Origin: Azolla caroliniana
Lineage: Eukaryota > Polypodiophyta
DNA: 64,000 bases
NCBI GenBank assembly: GCA_043228905.1
Contig: JBHGNT010000004.1
Coordinates: forward strand, 20,894,001-20,958,000
Reading direction: 5' to 3'
The stretch's first letter is position 1. Each line of letters begins with the position of its first letter. The position numbers and the translations under genes were made by a program. The notes under the pieces are model-generated. The model had not been told where the DNA came from. It did not search any database and worked only from the letters and a program-made list of their open reading frames with translations. Shown here in pieces: positions 33,352 to 44,759 of this stretch.

Positions 33352-34140
33352 TTTTATACATACAGTTCCATGGGCAGTTGGGGGCTCTAAATGGGCAAGA
33401 AATCCACCTGTGCCAGAGGAGGTAAGTACCTTTTCTTCTACTCTTGAATTAAAAAAACATGTCCTCAATAATATCCTCAAAGAAAAGGGTTTTCATCATG
33501 GAAAAGGGTTTTCTTCCACTCTTGGAAAGAGACTTCATCATTTTTCTGTATTCCTGTACATGCATTTGATTTTATGAATTCTAAGCTGGTTGGAATTTTA
33601 ATTTTTATGTGATTTGTTTATCTTTGGTGGTGAAATTGTAATTTTTCATCATGATAGTGTTTCTATTCGAAATTGGTTGTTTCTGTATATGAACATCATA
33701 GATTGCTTCATCAATTTGGTGCAAGTTTTTTTTTTAGGGTTCATGATCACTTTCTCACCACTAGCAGAAAATAAAATTTATATGAGCTCTGTTTGTTCTA
33801 TGTTTATATTTCTTCCATCATGTACTGCATGCTTTCGTGTTTATTTATAACCTAGTGGATGGGTTTTTGATGTTTTGGCAAGTGTATATGCTCTGGTTGG
33901 AATAATCTGTGAATATTTGGGTTTGCTACTTTCTTGAAACCTTTTGTTTAATGATACATGGTATTTACAACATAATGTAACAACTGGATTTAGGAAGATA
34001 TGTGGGACTGGTTTTGACATGTTCAATGAATATTTGAGTTTTGTTACTTTTTCTTGGAAATGTTCCAAATGTTTAATCAATTTTGTTGGAAACTACAGAT
34101 TGAAATCGTTTTCGACTTTGGCCGAGAAACATATGACTAG
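28987..34140 (+). CDS. NDUFB9: NADH:ubiquinone oxidoreductase B22 subunit (LYR family)
   Basis: Accessory subunit of mitochondrial complex I (plant CIB22), inner membrane. Exons: 28987-29109, 29791-29832, 30029-30110, 33366-33421, 34099-34140; GT..AG, in phase, 114 residues, close to the usual plant length of about 117. Seen: the LYR motif region RVRLLYRRALKHTRDRAV near residues 16-33; ADKRRAEFEVNKHE; DTIDRLLVKGEERF; RQQHPDPYI joined across a 3.3-kb intron to PWAVGGSKWARNPP; and a tiny last exon encoding IEIVFDFGRETYD. Acyl-carrier-protein binding through LYR is known for the family, not shown here. Intron 3 holds a LINE relic, tandem repeats and a long GA tract close to its acceptor. An AATAAA signal lies 78 nt past the stop (34218). 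Confidence 0.95.
30870..31200 (+). repeat. GA-linked dispersed repeat, long copy 2
   Basis: Same order of blocks as 11774-12125: GAAAGAAATATTAACGTCTT, GGCGTATAAGACCAAACAAG, AAAATGTTGTCTCATCTTTG, AAAGATCTCTAATATAGGTC, GTAGTCCACAAGAGTGGG. Lies in NDUFB9 intron 3 beside the 3' end of a minus-strand LINE, whereas copy 1 follows a plus-strand LINE in the opposite relative arrangement. Confidence 0.7.
31205..32345 (-). mobile_element. LINE 3' half in NDUFB9 intron 3
   Basis: Minus-strand translation, with stops and shifts. RT thumb region first (RSPMLDIRMN, LIDTLVILPLLYGVETWGP near 32100-32330). The conserved tail follows (LIEHGDNHYWYVKIQQ, ESHGINI near 31880-31930; RQPTYMDVHQSN near 31670). The cysteine/histidine-containing C-terminus comes last (EHYVRHCIVLYDIRGRYHC near 31500; KVMEYENQWCLGAI near 31430). 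Same family as the pieces at 11090-11745 and 9625-9970, but more complete at the 3' end. Opposite in strand to the host gene. Confidence 0.83.
32380..32475 (+). repeat. (AC)n(TA)n microsatellite with repeat core
   Basis: About 17 AC units, ATATATATA, GAGAGAG, then a clean core copy: TTATCGTCTTCGGAGGTCAA, ATATGACCTATGAGACC. This copy shows the quasi-palindrome best (GGTCAAATATGACC). Confidence 0.8.
32499..32779 (+). repeat. 140-bp tandem duplication in NDUFB9 intron 3
   Basis: Two copies (32499-32638 and 32639-32779) that differ at only a few positions, from GTGAG(C/T)AGCAACTCT through GTGGTTGTGAGAGAAATTAG to GTCGAATATGATCAAAG. Near identity points to a recent duplication. No gene is encoded. 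Confidence 0.92.
33299..33349 (+). repeat. (GA)n microsatellite next to NDUFB9 exon 4
   Basis: About 25 uninterrupted GA units ending only 16 nt before the exon 4 acceptor at 33365. The transcript strand is therefore purine-rich where a pyrimidine tract is expected; only CTTTTATACATACAG separates it from the exon. Confidence 0.95.
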
Positions 34141-36528
34141 TTTGATGTCAGAATGTATGTGCGTACTGTTGAAGGAATGTACCGATCAGTTCCACTTACA
34201 ACTTAGATAACCAGGATAATAAATAAATACTGGTACAACTTGTCCAATAATTCACATATCATGTTTTCATCTCGTTTATGTTTGTGACTGGACAGACCAT
34301 CTTATTCTCAAATGTATGTTTTTTTTCTTTGCTCATCTTTTTACTTTTGTGATTTTTATAATCAATCTTTAGTATGAGCAAGAAATTTGTATTTACAAAA
34401 GTTCTTTTTAATCAATGAAGATCAGGATCATTCAATTTGTTGAGTCAATGAAAAGACAGAAGCAATACTGTTAGTATTGATTTAATTGGGAAATGAAAGC
34501 CCTGATGATTTGGAATTCGTTTATCATCAGGTTTTTTAGCAGATGGTCCGGTCCATATTGTGACAGTTTAAAAAATTATTGAGATTTTGAAATGTTACTC
34601 CAGGTATGTTTGGAGTCGTACAAAAATGGATTCAAAATATTTTTTATTAACTGAAACCTTTGAGTTCTTTATGAAACTCCATATGGATTTAACCTTTGGT
34701 TTACTACATTATACTAAGAATTCATCGTACTTGGCAATTTTCATTATTATTAATAACATTGTTTTGGGCTTCGACAAGTTATGTTATTTATATGGTAGCT
34801 TGTCTTTTCTATTTCACTGGATGTTTTATGATTGTGGAATGTGGTGAACACAGTTGAAACTTAAAAAAGTTAAAGAGATTTATTGCATATAAATTGAAGC
34901 ATGAATTTCATCATACTTCACAATTTACAATTTTCATTAGTAATAACATTGGTGGGGGCTTTGATGAGTTATGCTATTCATTTTGTAGCTGGTGATTTCT
35001 ATTTCATGTGCTTATGGTTGTGGACCTTGGTTAACAACTTAAAAATATTAAAGAGATTTATTGCACACAAATTGAAGCATTTTTTATATGCAAATAGTGA
35101 ACAACTAATTTGGATGGGAAACCTCCTCAACATTAATTACGACATCATCACATGCTTTGTAAGTGCAAATATAAGCAATGATTGGTAAACCTACTCGACA
35201 TTAATTAGGAAAGCATCAAATGCTTTGTATATTAGGAGGATGCCTGGGTTCAGATGTGGCAGAAATTGCAAGCAATTTCTACTCGATTATCCATAACTAT
35301 TTATCCATAACTATTCATCTTTCTTTATTCTTACCACTCATTGGTTTATGATAAACTGATTTTGGATTTGGAGGCAAGCGTATGTCCTAGATTTCTTTTC
35401 TTCCATTGCAATTCTATAGTTCCATTAAGTTTAAACAAATTTGCTCATTGGTTTATGAACTGATTTTAGGATTTGGAGGCAAGCATGTGGCCAAGATTTC
35501 TTTTCTTCCATTTCCATTCTATAGGTTCATCAAGTTCAAACAAAATGTTAGAATGCATAGGTTCAAAAGAGATAGACATTGATATTGATGTCCAATTCAT
35601 AGGTTTGAGCTTTTTTGTTTGTCTAATACCACCACCAAAAATGCCCTTCAATCACATTCTACTTATTGAGGAATGAATACTATATGCTAAGCAAGGTAAT
35701 GATATCCATGCAACTAAATTGGCGAACATGTTGTGGGGTAGATGGTGTACTAATGGACTACTGGAGTGTGAATGCAAACCATGGGATATTGAAATACATG
35801 TGTATAGGGCATATGTCGGTGAACCACACACACACATGCTCACAAAATGGATAGGCTATCATGTGGTCAAACATTTAAGCCCCCATATTCTATCGTGTAA
35901 TGCCAAGATCTACTGGAACACATTGTTTCGGAATATAAACTTTGCTACTCAACAAACATAGTCCAATAATAATGACTTGACACCCATAATGCTAACATAA
36001 TGGGTATAATCACACCGTCTATCTGCAATGTGGTGTGCATTTTATTTCGAGCTTCACGTGTTGTGAAATCAAACTTGATTAAGATAAACCATTATAGCTA
36101 CCTACAATGCTCGCATGATGGGTATAATAACATTGTCGATCTGCAGATGCTGTGTGCATTCTATTACGAGCTTCACATGTATTAGTTAAATCAAAGTGGA
36201 TTCAAGACGAGGTGCATCGACGAGAATGGAGCAAATCAATGTAGGGAAGGGATAAAAGGCTGTATCAGTGTCATACGGTGTCGGGTTGAGGTGATTGAAA
36301 AGGCGAACTTGAGGTTTTCAGATGTTCCGGGCGCAATGGCGATGTCCACTTCTGCCAAAGATCAACCGAAGCATCTGAAAATGAAACCCAGATATGTCCC
36401 GGACAAAATAAATAATAAAGACAAGAAAAAGAAAAGAAAATGGAAAGACCAAATGTGTATGGAACTCTGCAGAAACGCGGTAATCAAATTTTTGTTTTGT
36501 TTTTGGAGTTTCTCCTGACCACCAATGA
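34141..36528. other. Region between NDUFB9 and MutS2, rich in short tandem duplications
   Basis: No gene recognised. Three separate two-copy duplications lie here: about 34718-35085 (period about 185), 35338-35560 (period about 110; GGATTTGGAGGCAAGC in each copy) and 35988-36215 (period 118; CATGATGGGTATAATAAC-like in each copy). The last 300 bp should contain the MutS2 promoter and leader. A Lys-rich open frame at 36291-36518 has no recognisable domain. Confidence 0.6.
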
Positions 36529-39500
36529 ATGGATTGCATCTTCGTTCCCCGGCCATGGATCCTCCGTGTACACAACAAGCATCCCTGCAATTCCTCTCTG
36601 TCTTCCCTGATTCCTCGCACTGTTCCTTCACCTTCTGCTGCGAAAGCCTCGACCTCGCAGTTACACAGACACAGACACAGACACAGCCCCCTTGCACGCC
36701 CATCATGCGGGTGCCGCAAACGTATGCCAATTTCTCGTTTCGCAGCCTCTCAGCAAAAGGAAATCAATTTCCGTGATGAAACAAAGAACGCTGCTGCTAC
36801 TGATGATGATAAGGAAGAAGAAGACGAAGACGAAGAAGAAGGCGATGATGATGACGATGAAGAAGACGATTTGATGGATACTGTTGAGATTGAGTCTCTT
36901 GATCTCTTGGAATGGCCTTCTATATGTGAACAAGTTTTCCGATTTGCTTCCACGCCTATGGGAAAACAAGTGTGTCTTCAGGCTAGCATTCCCTTTGGAA
37001 GAAACTGCCAAGAAAGCGAAAAGCTTCTTCAGCAGACAGCGTCAGCTTTCTGGTTATCATCAGATCTTGATTTTTCAGAGATTGTAGACATAACGGACAT
37101 TCTAAGCTCTGCAAGGAGTAAGTTTGTGTGTAGTATTAAGGAGCTTTGCATTGTACAGAAGACATTATCTGCTGTTAGACGTCTTTATAAGCAGTTGGAA
37201 TGTTCAGTCCCAAGAAAGAGTGATTCTCCCTATGAAATGAATGTGGTTGATAGAGAGGAGGCACATCTGCACTTCTATCCTCTTATGTCAATCATGGAGA
37301 ATTCAAATTTCTGTATGTCTCTTGTTCGAGAGCTCGAAGAGTCTCTTGATAATGCAACTTTGTCAATCCTCGACACAGCAAGTCCATCCCTTTTGGCCAT
37401 AAGAATGTCCCGGAGGGAAAATACAAAGGCCTTAGAAGATTTATTATTAGAAATAGGAGAAAAGGTCGTTGCATCTGGAGGAATGGACTCTGTCATGATA
37501 ACCACTCGAAGGGCTAGGCAATGTATAGCAGTCCGAGCATCACATAAACATCTTTTACCTGGCGGTTTAGTTCTAGATTTTAGCAATTCAGGATCAACAG
37601 TGTTCATGGAACCAAAACCTGCCTTGGAGCTGAACAATAATGAGGTTAAGCTTTCTGCTCAGGAAAAAGCAGAGGAATTTGCGATTTTGGAACGACTTAC
37701 TAAGAAACTTGCTGATGAGTCTGAAGATATTTGGAATCTGTTACAAAAGGTTACTTCCTTAGATCTTGCATGTGCTAAGGCCGGGCATGCAAGATGGCTC
37801 CAATCTGTGAGGCCTGTGTTTTATTCAGATTTTCTATCAGGGAAAGGAGAAAAATGCGGTGTGAAATCAAATAATGCTACAAGTGATTTTTCTGTTGATA
37901 TTGAGGGGTTATGTCATCCACTATTACTTGGTCCAGCTCTTATGGACAATAAAAATGAGGGATGCATAAGTCTACCGACTCCAGTAGATTTTAAAGTTAA
38001 GTCTGGTGTGCGTGTTATTGTTATAAGTGGGCCAAATACTGGTGGGAAAACAGCATCAATGAAAACTCTTGGTGTAGCAACTTTGATGGCCAAGGCAGGA
38101 TTATTTCTTCCTGCCAAAGGAAATGCAATTCTTCCTTGGTTTGATAAAGTCCTAGCAGATATTGGGGATAGTCAGGTAAAAGCTTCAGACTTACACTTTC
38201 TTTTTGCAACGGTTTCAGATTTTTCTTATCCACTGTAAACATGCCACTGCAAGTTTACCTATTTTTTCTCGGCCACAGTCTTTGGAGCAGAGTTTGTCCA
38301 CATTCAGTGGGCACATCAAACGAGTTTGCAAGATAATAGACTCTGGAAGTGATCAGTCACTAGTGCTCTTTGATGAGATAGGAAGTGGTACAGATCCGTC
38401 TGAGGGTGCCGCCTTAGCCACAGCGATACTGCAGCATATGGCCGAATGTGCTCATTTAACAGTTGCAACTACCCACTTTTCTAAATTGAATAGAATCAAA
38501 GATGAGCGCTTTGATATTGCATCGGTGGAGTTCGATAGCAAGACATTGCGGCCAAAATACAAGGTTCTTTGGGGTATTGCAGGACAATCAAATGCACTAG
38601 ATATTGCCAGCTCTCTTGGAGTGGATGAAAGTATTTTGGCCCGAGCCCAACATTGGATGAAACAATTAGATCCAGAGAATCAAGAAAAGAATGTCACCCA
38701 GCTTATGAGGCCGCTAATGGAGCAACGAAGGATCCTGCAGTCTCAAGCTGAAGTGGCAGCTTCAACTCTTGCAGATGCAAAAAGTCTTTTTGATGAGGTT
38801 AGTCTTATAATCTAACCTCAAACTTTTATCACTGCCAAATTTGTTTATTTTATCTTCAAAAGTGGTGAGGTTTCAAGATGCAACCCTTTGGTTATTTGTT
38901 TTGGATGAAAGATTGCACTAATAGTTTATGTGCACCATAAAATATGCATTGTTTTATTTGTGTCTTATTTAGTTTCTTTTATGAATTTGCAAGACCAATA
39001 ACTTAGGTCATTTCTAGGGTATATTTATGCCGGTCATTATATATCCATATATTTTGGCAATAAGCACCTGATATACTATGAGGATTTTATTATAAGGTCA
39101 AATTTTGATAGCATTGTCAAATGCGGTGTGCATTATGAAACCCCTTGAGAACTATTTAATCCTTTCGCATGATGGTTACTTATTACAAGTTTCTTGACAT
39201 CGAATATGGTGTAAATTTTGTGTTTCGTGTTTGATATATGCTCTATAGGCCTGCTTTTGAATAATATTAGGAGAAAATGGAAAGCTGATTCTGTCATAAT
39301 TATAACAGTTGGCTGCAGAGGCAGATGGGTTGGAAATGCGTCTCACTGGATTACGTCTGCAGAGAGAAAAGAGAGTGAAGGAAGATATTGATTATGTAAA
39401 GTCTCAACTAGATGAAGTTGTATTAAAATTTGAAAAATATTCAAGAAATGTTGACAATGCTGGAAACAACATGTCAATGGGAGAGGCACTTGTTGCCATA

Positions 39501-41179
39501 GCTTCTATTGTTGAATCGTATACGGAGAAGTATCGGAATTCTGAGAAGAATTATGCAAGACCAGGAGTAGAGAGACCTTGTGTAGGGGATCTTGTTCTCA
39601 TTAATCGGATTGGTAGAAACCTGGCAACCGTCATCGAGGCTCCATCAGAAGATGATGAAAGTTTTCTTGTCCAGCTTGGCAGCTTAAAACTACGTGCAAA
39701 GCTAAGTGAGGTGTCAAAGGTGATGAAACAAGAAAAGGTAATATCATCAAAATGCTCTTCAATCACTTGTGTTTATTGTTGCTTGTTTCTTCCATTGTTT
39801 GGCTGCAGAAACAATATTTCTGTCAACTAGGTTCATGATTACTATGTCTCATGGTATTTTATGTGAGGGTCCCAATCCATAATGCCATCTTGAGTTCACT
39901 GTACAAACTTAAAAGTTCGACAATTTATTATAATGTGCTAAACACAAAAAGCAGTAATATATATCACATTGTAGTCACTGGAAGCTAGGGAACAAGAAAA
40001 CATTCCCTTGAAAGTGAACGTTTGCTTTAATAAAGAAGTTTGTTGTATACTAAAAGGCAATTGAAACTGGTACAATCAAACCAAACAAAGGCAGCCCAAG
40101 CCAAGCTGGCTTTTAGCAGCCAAAGAAATTTATGAACCCAAATGCCAATTCCATACCAGCTTATGTGAGCACATTAAGTATGGGAAATAGTCTATGTAAC
40201 ACAAAAAAAGGCCAAATAATATATTTATACTGCCGATAATTGGTAAACCTTTAATATTGCAATAGGTAGGTAGATATGGCAATGGATGGTCTTCATCAAA
40301 GGAGACTTGAACGCCCTTTTAATACAGATATTCATATGCACACACCACCATGAGTATAACAATGACAGTGATAAGATCTTATCAAATTGGATCCTAATCT
40401 TGGGAACTGAAGAGCACACGTAGTCATTAATTGTATTGGACTAATTTCTTCTACAAATTTGTCCTCTCTTATTTTGGTCAAGCTTTTTCCATTGGGCTGG
40501 GTAGAATTTACACAACATCAGATTCCATGGACGTCTAAGGATGCGCAACAGGTTGAATTGAGGCACTTTGATGGTTTGAAAGGATGAAATCAGGTTTTCT
40601 GACTGAATAGAATGGTCAACTATCTTGTCCATCTATTCCACACACCACAGATGTTATGTGTCTCTCTAGGATACATGGATGGATATATGAGAATAAGTTT
40701 TTCAGCTCTTTGATTTTCTGCTACACTCTTCGATACACAGATGAAATTGTGGATAATTTGTAAATCATTGTTTTTGATATGCTAATTTTTCATTTGCTGG
40801 CATAATGTTATTTCCTCTCTTTATCATCTAATACATCCATTTTAAATTCTCTTCTTTTCAGAGTTCTACTTATCAACAAAGGAGTAAACAAATGCCTGCT
40901 CAAATCCCTCTGGAGTTTCCCGAACTTCCAGTTGGACCTGCCATTCAAACCTCAAGAAATACTGTGGATTTGAGAGGAATGTATGTGGAGGATGCCCTCA
41001 TGCATTTAGATTTTTCAATACGAAAAAATAGGCGCTCGGTTCTATTCATTGTTCATGGAGAGGGAACCGGCGCATTGAGGGCTGGTGTTCTAAAGAAACT
41101 CAAGGAGCATCCCTTGGTCTCAAAATTTGAACAAGAAAGCCCTATGAACTATGGTTGTACAATAGCATATGTCAAATGA
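36529..41179 (+). CDS. MUTS2: MutS2 ATPase with C-terminal Smr domain
   Basis: Plant MutS2 homologue, probably plastid-targeted. Exons: 36529-38175, 38279-38797, 39309-39737, 40862-41179; GT..AG, all phase 0, 970 residues. Order: Ser/Arg/His-rich leader without acidic residues to about 75 (transit-peptide-like); acidic run at about 92-114; MutS-type lever/clamp region; ATPase with Walker A GPNTGGKT at 501-508, Walker B LVLFDEIGSGTDPSEG (DE at 581-582) and the TTHFSKL segment; a charged helical linker; then Smr with VDLRG at 900-904 and HGEGTG at 930-935. The mismatch-binding N-terminal domain of canonical MutS is absent, as usual for MutS2. In bacteria MutS2 acts on recombination intermediates and stalled ribosomes; the plant role is inferred. 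A second ATG at 36525 is in another frame and is not used. Confidence 0.95.
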
Positions 41180-41387
41180 TCATGTTGTATCAATATGAAT
41201 ATCCAACGTAATTGTATAAGAGCCTAAGCCAATTGCACTAGATAATCATGCATTTGTAATTTTGAGTGAAATGCTTGTATATTGATTATCGCCATGGACA
41301 AGAATTAGGAACCTTTTAGGTTTTCCCACTTGTATAAAAGAGAAAGAGCTCTCATGTAGAAGAAACCTTTAGGTGTTTCAACATAGG

Positions 41388-41760
41388 GTTACCTTTTGGT
41401 CCTCATTCTCTTCCCTCAAGAAGACTTAGTTTCTTCCACGCAGCTTTTTCACACTAATTAATTGAGATATAAATGACAATCTAATCATTATTTATTTAAT
41501 TAAGATCAACATATTTCTTATTTAGTATAGAACTTAATGTCTTTATTAACGTTTTAAACTTAAGTTCTTTTATGTATTGAAATGTCAAATGATTTTTGCT
41601 ATTGGGGAATGATGTTCCTGATCCCTAGGTTAGCCTAAGGAAGCATAGAGTGGAGAGATAAGTTATTTTAATGTTGAAATATAACATAATTTTTGCTATT
41701 GGGGAATAATGTTCCTAATACCTTAGTCCACCGTGAGGAAGGTGACCCCTTAGGATTGGA
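41388..41760 (+). repeat. Dispersed repeat pair, copy 1
   Basis: Shares an ordered set of blocks with 42765-43130: TTTGGTC(C/T)TCATTCTCT, GAGATATAAAT, AACATATTTCTTA and the motif ATTGGGGA(A/G)TAA..TTCCTAAT..GTGAGGAAGGTGA. The ATTGGGGAATAATGTTCCT motif occurs twice within this copy (about 41600 and 41697). Non-coding. Confidence 0.65.
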
Positions 41761-41937
41761 TAGTGACCCTTAGAAGTGAAAAAGTCCAAGGTGTGAGTTG
41801 TGTTGGCCACATCAGGCCATCGGGCAAGATTTAGTTGTTTGGTGTTCTTTCAAGACATAAGGGCGATACTTTGCATAAGGTTAAGATAATGTTTTTGGAA
41901 AAAAGAGAGGTTAAAGTAATGGTAGGTTAATTATGTT

Positions 41938-42224
41938 CATAGTATGAACCATACGTAGTATACGTGGATTTGCATTCGAGTATGGTAAACACCTTCGAAG
42001 TATGGTAAATATCATACTTTTGTATTCATTATTTATTATAAGGTAAAATTGTTTTTTAAAGGTAAGCATGTTAAAGTAAAAAATATATAAAAAAACAGAA
42101 GTATGTTTTCATAACATACGCATTCGTTTTCAAACATATGGAAAAGAATGTTTGCAAATGTTTGTTGGAAAAAAAGAAAAAAAAAGAATGTTTGCAAATG
42201 CATTCGAGTATGTTACATACTATG
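41938..42224 (+). mobile_element. hAT-like MITE, copy 2, with 8-bp target duplication
   Basis: 287 bp, AT-rich, no coding capacity. Terminal inverted repeats: CATAGTATGAACCATAC at the left and, reversed, CATAGTATGTAACATAC at the right (15 of 17 match). It is flanked by a perfect 8-bp direct repeat ATTATGTT (41930-41937 and 42225-42232). An 8-bp target duplication is typical of the hAT superfamily. Related in reverse orientation to 21987-22238. Confidence 0.88.
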
Positions 42225-42295
42225 ATTATGTTAGTTTTTAGAGGAAATGCAAAAAGATAAGAGTGAAAGTGAGCGCACAAGAAACGTCATCACTA

Positions 42296-42450
42296 TCATC
42301 ATCATTATCAATAACAAAAATATCATCCTTAATGTCATTATCAACATCATCAACAACAAAAATACCATCCTTAATGTCATTATCAACATCATCAACAACA
42401 AAAATATCATCTTTAATGTCATTATCAACATCATCAACAACCATATTATC
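42296..42450 (+). repeat. 42-bp tandem repeat
   Basis: Three and a half units with a 42-bp period (CATCCTTAATG at 42324 and 42366, CATCTTTAATG at 42408), each containing ATTATCAACATCATCAACAA. Because 42 is a multiple of three, every frame stays open on both strands, which creates artificial repetitive open frames. Confidence 0.93.
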
Positions 42451-42764
42451 ATCATCATTTACAACAACATTGTTATAATCACAACAAGGGCATGATTGTT
42501 TAGTCTGTGGAAGTTTTGGCATACTTTTGATGTTGTAGAGTATAGAGTACCTAATAATATGGGGGCATTAAAGGAAATAACATCACATTATTTGGTTTTG
42601 ACATTTGTTCTAAGGCATAAAAGTTTCAAAATAAAATATCAGTTATAGGTCAAACATATCAAGAAACGTATTTATCTTATAATACACAGGGAACTACCCT
42701 TTGTTAGGGACAATGGTTCATGTCTAATGAGCTTGTTATGTGGAAGGGAATTTTAGGGTTTTGA

Positions 42765-43130
42765 ATTTCGGAACTATCATTTGGTCTTCATTCTCTCCTC
42801 TTTCCATCCACTAAGATCCACTTTTCTCCATATAGCTATCCCACAGTGATTAAATGAGATATAAATAGTTTTTACTTTAAAAATATCTATTTAATGAGAT
42901 ACTCGTGTGTTTCTTATTTTATAGTTATCTATTTAATCAAGACAAACATATTTCTTAATTAGAATAGTGATTAGATGTGTGTAATAAGAAGCCCTTGAGG
43001 ATTCCATGGTTGCATGATGTGGAGTTATAAGTGCTTGTATGTGTTGAAATATGATATTATCATTGCCATTGGGGAGTAACGCCCCTAATATCTTTGTTAG
43101 GTCACTATGAGGAAGGTGAGGGTTTAGGGT
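42765..43130 (+). repeat. Dispersed repeat pair, copy 2
   Basis: Diverged copy of 41388-41760. GAGATATAAATAG and AAACATATTTCTTAATTAG lie in the same order, then GCCATTGGGGAGTAAC and CACTATGAGGAAGGTGA. The MITE at 41938 and the 42-bp array lie between the two copies. Confidence 0.6.
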
Positions 43131-44759
43131 TTAGAGATGCAATCTTCTAATGTATGAGTAAAGTTGAACCCTTTTGGGAAACTCGTTTCGCTAGGGTACA
43201 TCACTCCTATCATCATAAACACATAGCGTTGCATAGTGTGGTCATAGTTGAACCATGTCATTAGGTTCTTCTCATGAGTTGATAATTGTCAATGGCTTCT
43301 ATTGTGGTTTTCATATGTCTTTCTTTATGTTATCCATATGGACATATTGATCTTGCAATTAATAAATAAAGTTGATCACGTCAAGTCAATGGAGGATGAT
43401 TCCTTTGCACTAGAGTTTTGGGTCTCTTTCACGATAGAATGGCCATTTAACCTCTAGTTTTGGATGGTAGTTTCTCTATCCTCTTTTTATAGCACGTTCT
43501 TGTGAGATTTATATATAGTCTAGTGTCTGTGAGACTAGAGGACTCCTGTGCCTTTGTGGATCGTGTCCCAGATGATAGGTTTGCAAGCGTGGGTTGTCTA
43601 CTTTGTGGACAGTCTAGTGTCTATGAGACTAGAGGACTATTGTGTCTTTGTGGATCGTGTCCCAGATGATAGGTTTGCAAGCTTGGGTTGTCTACAAACA
43701 AGAAGTTGAGAAGGATGGAGGAACAGATAGCATGGCTGCCGATGCAAGGTTTTTGATAGGGTGAGCATGAGGGAGAGCTCATTTGCACACAAAAAATAGG
43801 AATGCAACAACAAAAACGAGCCTTAGCTTTTTCTTAGGTCTTTTCATTTCTTGACTTCTCTTCTCAAGGAAGATTGACACATGTCTTTGGGTTTGGGGTT
43901 GGTTCTTGCACCTTTTTTCGTGCTTATTAAAAAAGGGGTATCCTACGATGTGTTGTGTAAGGCGCTCCTTAGTTTCTTGGGTGTTGAGGTGCATCTCGTG
44001 TTGTTCAATAATAATTCATTTTGGGTGGTGGATATCTCGTGTCAATGAAGTTGTGACAATGGTAAGTAGGCTTTGATAATCCATCTTTGTTCAACCTTGG
44101 GGCCCGAGAACATTTGAGCCTTCGTGACCTAGATTTATGTTGGTAGGTTAGGTTATGTGTGTAATTGGGTTGGGTGAGTATGTGACCTTTTGATCGCTTA
44201 TTGAAAGGGGAGGGAGTTTGATGTTTGATAGGTCGGTACAAGTTGTGAGTTAGGAGCATATTGTGATTTGGAGGTTGTTGTTATTACCCAACTTTGTATG
44301 GGTAATCAAAATTACATTGCACCGTTGTGCCAACTTTGTGCTACCGTTGGCATTTACCACTTTGAGAACTTGAAGAAAAAGTTAGTGGTACTATATATAG
44401 AGAGGTTAAACATTCATAAAACATTTTGGTTTGATGCCAACCCAATATCATTTTTTGTTAAGCTTTGACACACAAGTTTCTTTCTTATTTTTACTTTAGT
44501 TTCTACAGTCTAAATAATTAATTAAGTAAAAGATAAGGAATTATAGATCAAAGAAAGGAAAGATGGGAGTCACACCACCTAACCACCCCCTAGAAACGAC
44601 GTGAGACAGAACTATACCTCCTCGATGTCCCATACCATTGAGGGTTGATGCGAGTCGTAGTATGTACCTTGGATTCTGCACGGAATGCACGTGCTTAGCT
44701 AACAAGAGCCATAGACACATTGTCATAGTCTCAACATAAGTCAAGCTTCTCTCCAATAA
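43131..44759. other. Intergenic region with a 94-bp tandem duplication
   Basis: A two-copy repeat at 43517-43695 (period 94; AGTCTAGTGTCT(G/A)TGAGACT, TTTGTGGATCGTGTCCCAGA in each). The remainder has only short open frames without a recognisable domain. Confidence 0.6.

Noticed and set aside
32825-33361. 178-codon minus-strand open frame in NDUFB9 intron 3
   Set aside because: Begins in the GA tract, lies across exon 4 of the opposite strand and has no recognisable domain.
36318-36730. Minus-strand open frames over the MutS2 start
   Set aside because: Antisense to a well-supported coding exon; Cys/Val repeats come from the CACAGA microsatellite.
42296-42450. CRISPR-like array
   Set aside because: Units are contiguous, nearly identical over their full length and lack unique spacers; the sequence is plant nuclear DNA.
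42238-42522. Asp/Val- or Ile/Asn-rich repetitive open frames
   Set aside because: They are translations of a 42-bp tandem repeat, whose period keeps every frame open.
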